Program-made: the position numbers and the translations under genes
Shown: in pieces, positions 58,112 to 64,000 of the stretch
Layout of the letters: every line of letters begins with the position of its first letter
How positions within the stretch are numbered: position 1 is the first letter of the stretch
The notes under the pieces: generated by a model
Databases searched by the model: none
Seen by the model: only the letters and a program-made list of their open reading frames with translations
Told to the model about the DNA's origin: nothing
DNA from: Candidatus Accumulibacter contiguus
Lineage (GTDB): Bacteria > Pseudomonadota > Gammaproteobacteria > Burkholderiales > Rhodocyclaceae
Length of the DNA: 64,000 nucleotides
Direction: 5' to 3'
Assembly (NCBI RefSeq): GCF_012940005.1
Contig: NZ_SPMX01000003.1
Location: 1 to 64,000, forward strand

Positions 58112-58556
58112 TCGTATTAACCTCGCTCGCCTTGACGTAACCAATCGCCCCCGGCGTGGATGCCACTCTGGATATCATTTCCTGCGTTGAAGCGACCTGC
58201 TCGGGGTATTGGCCCTGCCCGGAAAACACCTGTCGATCCCAGGCCATTCGCAATTGCTGGGGAAACACCTGCAGCACGGTCTTGCTGAAGGTGGCATGTT
58301 CGGGCGCTTCATCCCTGAGAACGAATACCTTGACCGGGGTGTCGGTGGGCCAATTCTGCAGGCGCATGCCAAAGATGGCGCGCAGGGAAGCTCGCGGAAT
58401 GGTCTCTTCGCTGGTCGCCGGGTAGGCGATCGCAACCATCGCCAGCTCCGGCGTCTGGGCATGCGCCACAGCGGCAAGCAGCACGTTCGCCAGCAGGTAG
58501 AGCAATAGCGATCGCCACAACAAAGTCACGAATTTAATGGGAATAATTTTATTCAT
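58086..58556 (-). CDS. Small PstS-like periplasmic substrate-binding protein
   Basis: The 156-residue protein has a signal peptide (LLYLLANVLLAAVAHA) and one lobe of a phosphate-binding-protein-like fold. The visible features are IPRASLRAIFGMRLQNWPTD, VFVLRDEAPEHATFSKTVLQ and the C-terminal ASTPGAIGYVKASEV, which is typical of PstS-like proteins. It is much shorter than true PstS (about 320) and has no transporter partner, so it is more likely a sensor or scavenging accessory. The ATG at 58556 is chosen. It is followed by a porin and a c-di-GMP protein gene. cysA ends 104 bases upstream, so read-through from the sulfate operon is possible. Confidence 0.8.
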   Translation of the reverse strand: MNKIIPIKFVTLLWRSLLLYLLANVLLAAVAHAQTPELAMVAIAYPATSEETIPRASLRAIFGMRLQNWPTDTPVKVFVLRDEAPEHATFSKTVLQVFPQQLRMAWDRQVFSGQGQYPEQVASTQEMISRVASTPGAIGYVKASEVNTNVRVLKIR

Positions 58557-58660
58557 CAAGACACATGCTACCAGACAAAGCCCTCCGCCGACTCGGCCAG
58601 CATCGGTCGACAGAGTCTTTGCTCCTGCGCTCAGCCGATAAACCACTACGGCTGATTCAA

Positions 58661-59731
58661 CTAGATTCCCGATCCACCCTCTTCCATGGTCTTTCCTGGT
58701 GCGGCAAAAACCCTGATCTGACGAGGCTTGAGCCATACTTGCTGTCCTTTGGCGAGCGCCAATATCGTGGCCCGCTCGCGAGTCAACTCAACCTCGATCA
58801 ATTCCGAAGCATGCGCCAGCTCGACACGCACCCATGGCCCGATGGCATGCACTTCTTGTACCGTTGCCTCCAGGCCACCGGTCAGCGGGTGGTGTTCGAT
58901 TTCGATATCGTGCGGTCGGACAAAGGCCGTAACAGCGCTTTCCGGCACGTCTTCGCGACGCTCCGCAGCGACCTCCGCCCAGGCACCATGGACACGGCTG
59001 TGAAAGACGTTGACATTGCCAAGGAACTGATAGACGAAAGGTGTTGCCGGACTCGAATACACCTCGTCGGGAGAGCCGATCTGCTCGATCCGCCCCTGCT
59101 TCATGACCACCACGCGGTCAGCAACCTCCAGCGCCTCTTCCTGATCGTGCGTCACGAAGACGCTGGAAATCTGCATTTCATCGTGCAGGCGCCGCAGCCA
59201 ACGCCGCAGTTCCTTGCGCACCTGGGTATCCAATGCACCGAAGGGTTCATCGAGCAGCAGCACCCTCGGTTCAACGGCGAGCGCACGTGCCAGAGCGATA
59301 CGCTGACGCTGACCGCCTGAAAGTTGCGATGGATAGCGATCGGCCAGCCAGTCGAGCTGCACAAGCTTGAGTAATGCCATGACCCGGCTATGGATCTCGG
59401 CCTCTGCCGGACGCACTTTTCTCGCTTTGACGCGCAGACCGAAAGCGACGTTTTCGAACACCGACATGTGCCGGAACAAGGCGTAGTGCTGGAACACAAA
59501 GCCGACCTTGCGATCGCGTGCATGCACATGTGCCGTTTCCTCGCCAGCGAACAGCACCTGCCCAACGTCGGCGGTCTCCATGCCGGCGATGATGCGCAGC
59601 AGCGTGGTCTTGCCGCAGCCTGACGGACCGAGCAAGGCGACGAGTTCGCCCGTCGGAATGTGCAGGTTGATGTCTTCCAGTGCCACAAAGTTGCCGAAGC
59701 GTTTGCCGATCGCGCGTATTTCGATGCTCAT
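58661..59731 (-). CDS. cysA: Sulfate/thiosulfate ABC transporter ATP-binding protein
   Basis: CysA powers sulfate and thiosulfate import through CysT and CysW. The 356-residue protein has Walker [10 protein letters not shown] (about 35-43), the signature [15 protein letters not shown], Walker [14 protein letters not shown] and H-loop VFVTHD. A C-terminal TOBE-type regulatory domain (about 235-350) follows. It ends the sbp-cysT-cysW-cysA operon. An inverted repeat CAGCCG/CGGCTG at 58632-58656 follows the gene but lacks a T tract. Confidence 0.95.
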   Translation of the reverse strand: MSIEIRAIGKRFGNFVALEDINLHIPTGELVALLGPSGCGKTTLLRIIAGMETADVGQVLFAGEETAHVHARDRKVGFVFQHYALFRHMSVFENVAFGLRVKARKVRPAEAEIHSRVMALLKLVQLDWLADRYPSQLSGGQRQRIALARALAVEPRVLLLDEPFGALDTQVRKELRRWLRRLHDEMQISSVFVTHDQEEALEVADRVVVMKQGRIEQIGSPDEVYSSPATPFVYQFLGNVNVFHSRVHGAWAEVAAERREDVPESAVTAFVRPHDIEIEHHPLTGGLEATVQEVHAIGPWVRVELAHASELIEVELTRERATILALAKGQQVWLKPRQIRVFAAPGKTMEEGGSGI

Positions 59732-59818
59732 CAGGACAGTTCAGAAAAGGTTCTTGCAGGGCTCGCGTACAAGCGAGATGGAAAAATCAGGAGCAAGCTG
59801 CGGCCCCTGTCTCAGGTC

Positions 59819-60715
59819 TCAGGTCTTTTCTGCCGGCAAGTCCGCCGACAGCATGCTGTTTTCGCGGCGCATTCGCCATTCAACGATGGTCTTGGCAAGC
59901 AATGTCACCAGCGCCAGCAAGGCCAGCACCGATGCCGACGCAAAAGCGCCTACCGCGTTGTACTCGTTGTACAGAATTTCCACATGTAACGGCAGGGTAT
60001 TGGTCTCGCCACGAATATGCCCGGAAACCACCGATACCGCACCGAATTCGCCCATCGCCCGAGCGTTGGCAAGGATCACGCCGTACAGCAGACCCCACTT
60101 GATATTCGGCAGCGTCACGCGGCGGAACATCTGCCAGGCACCGGCACCGAGCGAGAGGGCAGCCTCCTCTTCTTCCTTCCCTTGCGACTGCATCAGCGGG
60201 ATCAACTCGCGGGCGACGAACGGCGAGGTAATGAACAGGGTGACAATGATGATCCCTGGCAGCGCAAATACCACCTTGATGTCATGTGCCGACAGCCATG
60301 GCCCGAAAAGCCCCTGGGCACCGAAGATCAGCAGAAAGACCAGACCCACGACTACCGGCGATACGGCGAACGGCAGATCGATCAAGGTAATCAGCAGACT
60401 CTTGCCCCGGAAATCGAACTTGGCGATCGCCCATGCCGCAGCGACACCAAAAACGATGTTGAACGGTAGCACGAAGAGTGCGACAAAGAGTGTCAAGCCA
60501 ATCGCAGAACGGGTTTCGGGATCGTTCAAGGCGCCGGCGTATGCTGTCCAACCTGCGGCAAAAGCCTCTACAAAAACCGCCAGCAAAGGCAGGGCGAGAA
60601 AGAAGAAGAGGAATCCGAGCCCGACACCCAGCAGCAGAGCACGTAACCAGCGTGGCTCGGCGTTCACCCGCCGCAAGTGCCCGCTCACCGGCGCGCTCCC
60701 ATGCTTGGCGAACAC
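59819..60715 (-). CDS. cysW: Sulfate ABC transporter permease CysW
   Basis: CysW is one of two permeases of the sulfate importer. The 298-residue protein has six predicted helices, starting at LLLGVGLGFLFFFLALPLLA. The coupling EAA loop is EEEEAALSLGAGAWQMFRRVTLP with the conserved Gly, and ARAMGEFGAVSVVSG is typical of CysW. Its start overlaps the cysT end by 31 bases. The 87 bases to cysA hold no gene. Confidence 0.95.
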   Translation of the reverse strand: MFAKHGSAPVSGHLRRVNAEPRWLRALLLGVGLGFLFFFLALPLLAVFVEAFAAGWTAYAGALNDPETRSAIGLTLFVALFVLPFNIVFGVAAAWAIAKFDFRGKSLLITLIDLPFAVSPVVVGLVFLLIFGAQGLFGPWLSAHDIKVVFALPGIIIVTLFITSPFVARELIPLMQSQGKEEEEAALSLGAGAWQMFRRVTLPNIKWGLLYGVILANARAMGEFGAVSVVSGHIRGETNTLPLHVEILYNEYNAVGAFASASVLALLALVTLLAKTIVEWRMRRENSMLSADLPAEKT

Positions 60716-61539
60716 TCACTGTGCCGATTCGCCGCCCACCACTGCAAGGCGTTTACGGCGAGCAGCATCACAAAGGAAATGACCAGCATGACCATCGCCA
60801 AGGCGGTTGCGCCAACGACATCATACTGTTCAAGCTTGGAGATGATCAGCAAGGGCGTGATTTCCGAGATCAGGGGCATGTTGCCGGCAATGAAAATGAC
60901 CGATCCGTACTCTCCGACCGAACGTGAAAAGGCCAGCGTGAAGCCGGTGAGTAGCGCGGGGAAAATCGCCGGAAAGAGGACACGGATCAAGGTCTGCCAG
61001 CGCGAAGCACCAAGTGATGCGGCAGCCTCCTCGACCTCCGGCTCGATATCCTCGATCACCGGTTGTAGCGTGCGAACGACAAAAGGCAGGCCAATGAAAG
61101 TCAGGGCAACGACGATGCCAAACGGCGTGAACGCCACCTTGACGCCTAACGGCTCAAGGTATCGGCCAATCCAGCCATTGTCCGCATAGAGGGTGGCCAG
61201 AGTAATTCCGGCCACCGCCGTCGGCAAGGCAAAGGGCAGATCGACCAGGGCATCAATGGCACGCTTGCCTGGAAACGAGTAGCGCACGAGAATCCAGGCG
61301 ACGATCAGACCAAAGAAGGCGTTGACCGTCGCAGCCAGCAAAGATGCACCGAAGGTCACGCGATACGAAGCCAGTGCGCGTTCGCCAGTGGCGATCGCCC
61401 AGAACTCGGCCGGGCTCAGGTGACTGGCCCGGAACGCCAGACCGGAAAGCGGCAGCAGGATCAGCAGCGACAGATAAGCCAGGGTACAAGCCAGCGACAG
61501 TCCGAAACCGGGCAGGATCTGTCGGCGGGAAGCCGACAT
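60685..61539 (-). CDS. cysT: Sulfate ABC transporter permease CysT
   Basis: CysT pairs with CysW in the membrane. The 284-residue protein has six helices, DLPFALPTAVAGITLATLYA, the EAA loop VEEAAASLGASRWQTLIRVL and SVGEYGSVIFIAGNMP. The ATG at 61539 (MSASRRQILPG) fits the family; a longer reading would run into the sbp gene. It lies 37 bases after sbp. Confidence 0.95.
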   Translation of the reverse strand: MSASRRQILPGFGLSLACTLAYLSLLILLPLSGLAFRASHLSPAEFWAIATGERALASYRVTFGASLLAATVNAFFGLIVAWILVRYSFPGKRAIDALVDLPFALPTAVAGITLATLYADNGWIGRYLEPLGVKVAFTPFGIVVALTFIGLPFVVRTLQPVIEDIEPEVEEAAASLGASRWQTLIRVLFPAIFPALLTGFTLAFSRSVGEYGSVIFIAGNMPLISEITPLLIISKLEQYDVVGATALAMVMLVISFVMLLAVNALQWWAANRHSECSPSMGARR

Positions 61540-61576
61540 CAAACGGGATGATGACCTGGCAGCCACGGCAGAGCGC

Positions 61577-62581
61577 CTACTTCTGCTGATAGATCTGGTC
61601 GAAAGTCCCGCCATCCCTGAAGTGCGTCGGATAAGCCTTGGCCCAGCCGCCGAAAACCTCGTCGACGCTGAAAGTCTTTATCGGGGGAAACTGTGCCGCA
61701 TATTTTTTCAGTATCTCCTGGTTTCGCGGCCGCAAATAGTTCTGAGCGGCGTTTTCCTGGCCTACCGGCGACCATAGGAAATCCAGATAAGCCTGCGCCG
61801 CCTTGCGCGTACCTTTCTTGTCGACCACCTTGTCAATGATGGCAACGGGAAATTCGGTGAGGATCGACAACGAAGGGTAGACCACTTCGAATTCGCCCTT
61901 GCCAAACTCACGGGCAATCAGTTCGGCCTCACTCTCGAAGGATATCAGCACATCACCGATCTTCCGCTGCATGAAAGTGGTGGTTGCATCACGCCCTCCG
62001 GCGGCGAACAAGGGGGCGTTCTTCAGCAGCCGGCCAACGAAATCCTGCGCGGCCCGGTCGTTAGCACCGGCCTGAGTGAGTGCGTAGCCCCACGCGGCAA
62101 GATAGGTGTAACGGCCATTGCCGGTATTCTTGGGATGCGGCAGGATCACCTGGACTCCCGGTTTGACGAGATCACCCCAATCCTTCAAGCCTTTCGGGTT
62201 ACCCTTGCGAACGATGAACACCATCGTCGACGTGTAGGGTGACGCATTGTTCGGAAATTTCTTCGCGTAGTCCCTGGCCACCAAACCTTTCTCGGCGAGA
62301 AAGTCGACATCGGACGCCTGATTCATGGTCACCACGTCGGCTTCCAGGCCGTCGGCGACGGCCCGCACCTGCTTGCTCGATCCCGCGTGCGACTGTTTCA
62401 ACTCGATCGACTCACCGGAAAGCGCTTTCCAGTGTTTCTGGAACATCGGGTTGTAGTCTTTGTAAAAATCACGGGCAACGTCATACGAGACGTTGAGCAG
62501 GCTGCTGCCTTCGGCCAGAACCAAGGAGGCAGACAAAGTGAGCACAAGGGTCAGGAACAATTGGCGAATCACTCGAAACAT
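61577..62581 (-). CDS. sbp: Periplasmic sulfate-binding protein
   Basis: Sbp captures sulfate in the periplasm and delivers it to CysTWA. The 334-residue protein has a signal peptide ending in SLVLA, the mature N-terminus LLNVSYDVARDFYKDYNPMF and the family motifs HAGSSKQVRAVADGLEADVV and LPHPKNTGNGRYTYLAAWGY. Length is normal. It is the first gene of the operon, with an AT-rich upstream region (62630-62690). CysB control is expected in this family but no box could be defined. Confidence 0.95.
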   Translation of the reverse strand: MFRVIRQLFLTLVLTLSASLVLAEGSSLLNVSYDVARDFYKDYNPMFQKHWKALSGESIELKQSHAGSSKQVRAVADGLEADVVTMNQASDVDFLAEKGLVARDYAKKFPNNASPYTSTMVFIVRKGNPKGLKDWGDLVKPGVQVILPHPKNTGNGRYTYLAAWGYALTQAGANDRAAQDFVGRLLKNAPLFAAGGRDATTTFMQRKIGDVLISFESEAELIAREFGKGEFEVVYPSLSILTEFPVAIIDKVVDKKGTRKAAQAYLDFLWSPVGQENAAQNYLRPRNQEILKKYAAQFPPIKTFSVDEVFGGWAKAYPTHFRDGGTFDQIYQQK

Positions 62582-62700
62582 ACGCTACTCCATCAAATGC
62601 CGGAAAGTGTGATCACTATAGCCAAGGCTGTTAGAACTGTATAGCATCAGTGATTATTTATTTATACTTATTAGAAATATAGCGCATGGAAACCGACAAT

Positions 62701-62726
62701 AAAAAAAGCCACGGCGCAGCGTGGCT
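62701..62726 (-). terminator. Rho-independent terminator after the PbpG-like gene
   Basis: On the minus strand AGCCACG-CTGCGC-CGTGGCT followed by seven T lies 20 bases after the stop codon at 62746. It isolates the peptidase transcript from the sulfate operon promoter region downstream. Confidence 0.88.
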
Positions 62727-62745
62727 GGTCATCCCTAGAACCGGA

Positions 62746-64000
62746 TCAAACGCGTGTCGGCAGCCTACCCGTTGCTGATGCACTTTCCATCCAGCGCTTG
62801 ATGCGATTGGCGTCACCAATGCGGGTTTGCTTGCCGGCTGAGTCCAGCAGCACGATCACGACCGGTTTGTCTGCAACACGCGCCTGCATCACCAGACATT
62901 TACCGGCTTCCTGAATGTAGCCAGTCTTCGACAAGCCGATCTCCCAGGTCGGGCTGCTGACCAACTGATTGGTATTGTGGAAGTCGAGCTCGCGGCCCTT
63001 GACTTCAGCCCGCACACCGGGAGTCGTCGAGAACTCGCGAATCAGGGGGTAATGATGTGCAGCCGCAACCATCCGTGCCAGATCGTGCGCCGTGGAGACG
63101 TTGTTGCTGTTGAGCCCGGTGGGATCCTCAAAATGCGAACTGCTCATCCCGAGCGACGCCGCCTTGCGATTCATCGCCGCCACGAAAGCCGGCAAGCCGC
63201 CAGGGTAATGACGTCCAAGGGCATTGGCTGCACGGTTCTCGGAAGACATCAGAGCCAGCAGCAGGGCCGTCTCGCGCGAGATCACCGTGCCTACCCCGAG
63301 GCGCGAACGGCTGCCGCGCAGGTAGTCGACATCCTCATCGCTGATCGTGATCGGCGACTGTAGATTGGGCATGCTGTCGAGCACGACCATCGCTGTCATC
63401 AGCTTGGTAATCGACGCAATCGGCACAATGGCGTTGGCATTTTTTTTCGTACAGGGGCTCACCACTGTCCTGGGCGATCACCAGTGCCGAGCCCGATTGC
63501 ACGGCCAGACGTCCCGGATCCTGCCAGAAATCGACATTACCGGCGAGAACTCTGGTCAGATTCCTTTTCTGAACCGCATGCGTCAAGCCACCGCTTGTCT
63601 CCAGCGGGGCGTACTTGCTGATCTGCGAGACGCGAGCGGAGCGTACGGAGTGTACGGACTCGGCCTTTGCTACCCGAACCACTGCCTTGTCTTTCCGGTC
63701 CACGGGTGCAGCCATTGCGTGCCGACCTGGCACACTCTTGGCGGCTGTTGGCTCAACCTTGTTCTTGTTCGTCGAAGACTTGGTGGAACTCGTCCGTGCC
63801 AGGGGCTCGACCTTGGCCTTCTGGGCAACCGGCTTGACCATACTCTTCTCGGCCACCGCCTCCTTCTTGCCCTTCTGTACGACCGGCGAGGCCTTGCTCT
63901 TCTGTGACTCAGCCTTGCCTTTGCCCTTCTCCATCGCATGGGCCGCTTCCATCGGCAGCATCGCCGTTCCCAACATTGCGCCCAGCAGCAACGCTGCCCT
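62746..64000 (-). CDS. pbpG: D-alanyl-D-alanine endopeptidase (PBP7/PbpG-like), frameshifted, 5' end outside the window
   Basis: PbpG-type enzymes cleave D-Ala-meso-DAP cross-links in peptidoglycan in the periplasm. The catalytic domain has the SxxK motif IASITKLM, the SxN motif SSENRAANALG and KTG (LSKTGYI). An unusual N-terminal linker of about 110 residues, rich in Lys, Ala and Val, precedes it. The frame breaks at an A8 run on the minus strand (T run 63440-63447). One base fewer gives LYEKNANAIVPIAS and restores one protein. The reading frame is open to the right edge, so the true start and most of the signal peptide lie outside. Confidence 0.88.

Overview
The window is a 64 kb piece of GC-rich chromosome that looks betaproteobacterial and most like Rhodocyclaceae, with 'Candidatus Accumulibacter' or a relative as the best guess. 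The reasons are the marker order tRNA-Tyr/Gly/Thr-tuf, the complete S10-spc-alpha ribosomal cluster, hemA-prfA-prmC-grxD, hemC-hemD beside an AlgZ/AlgR-like pair, and the general protein character. This assignment is inference; no database was searched.

Layout. 1-4464: chemotaxis genes. Pieces of a methyl-accepting chemotaxis protein (MCP) form a large perfect inverted repeat, followed by an intact MCP, cheD and cheR. 4559-6202: a minus-strand pair, a PD-(D/E)XK-like putative nuclease and an AAA/ABC-type ATPase, resembling a small defence module. 6323-10569: recG, ridA, a TPR protein, a SPOR-domain protein and a DUF2802 protein. 10738-22554: a fatty-acid beta-oxidation region on the minus strand, comprising a TetR regulator, FadE-type dehydrogenase, two thiolases, two multifunctional hydratase/dehydrogenases with opposite domain order, and a FadL porin. 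Two matching PsrA-like operators lie next to promoters. 22755-24593: an ATM1/HMT-type ABC exporter. 24671-40338: three tRNAs, tuf and the whole S10-spc-alpha cluster through rplQ, all on the minus strand. 40544-49631: a Ser/Thr kinase with DUF4384, an OmpA-like protein under an FNR-type box, hemD and hemC, a LytTR response regulator with its histidine kinase, argH, and a second Ser/Thr kinase fused to a cyclic-nucleotide-binding domain. 49664-53918: a lipoprotein, grxD, prmC, prfA and hemA. 54005-58556: a PstS-like periplasmic protein, a porin and a GGDEF/EAL protein in one tight operon. 58661-62581: the sulfate importer cysA, cysW, cysT and sbp. 62746 to the right edge: a PbpG-type D-Ala-D-Ala peptidase, cut by the window.

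Two large-scale oddities matter. First, tuf joins the tRNA-Tyr/Gly/Thr block (normally upstream of tufB) directly to rpsJ (normally downstream of tufA). The usual block between the two tuf copies (trpT-secE-nusG-rplKAJL-rpoBC-rpsLG-fusA) is absent, as expected if two tuf copies were collapsed or recombined. Second, six genes, including essential rpsE, rplX and tuf, each carry a frameshift that is repaired by shortening one homopolymer by one base (two in tuf). This points to a systematic sequence or assembly error rather than real decay. The inverted repeat at the left end may be another artefact or a real template-switch duplication.

The best candidate for an under-described system is the ATPase-nuclease pair at 4559-6202. 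The PstS-like/porin/c-di-GMP operon and the PsrA-like control of the beta-oxidation genes are also worth attention.
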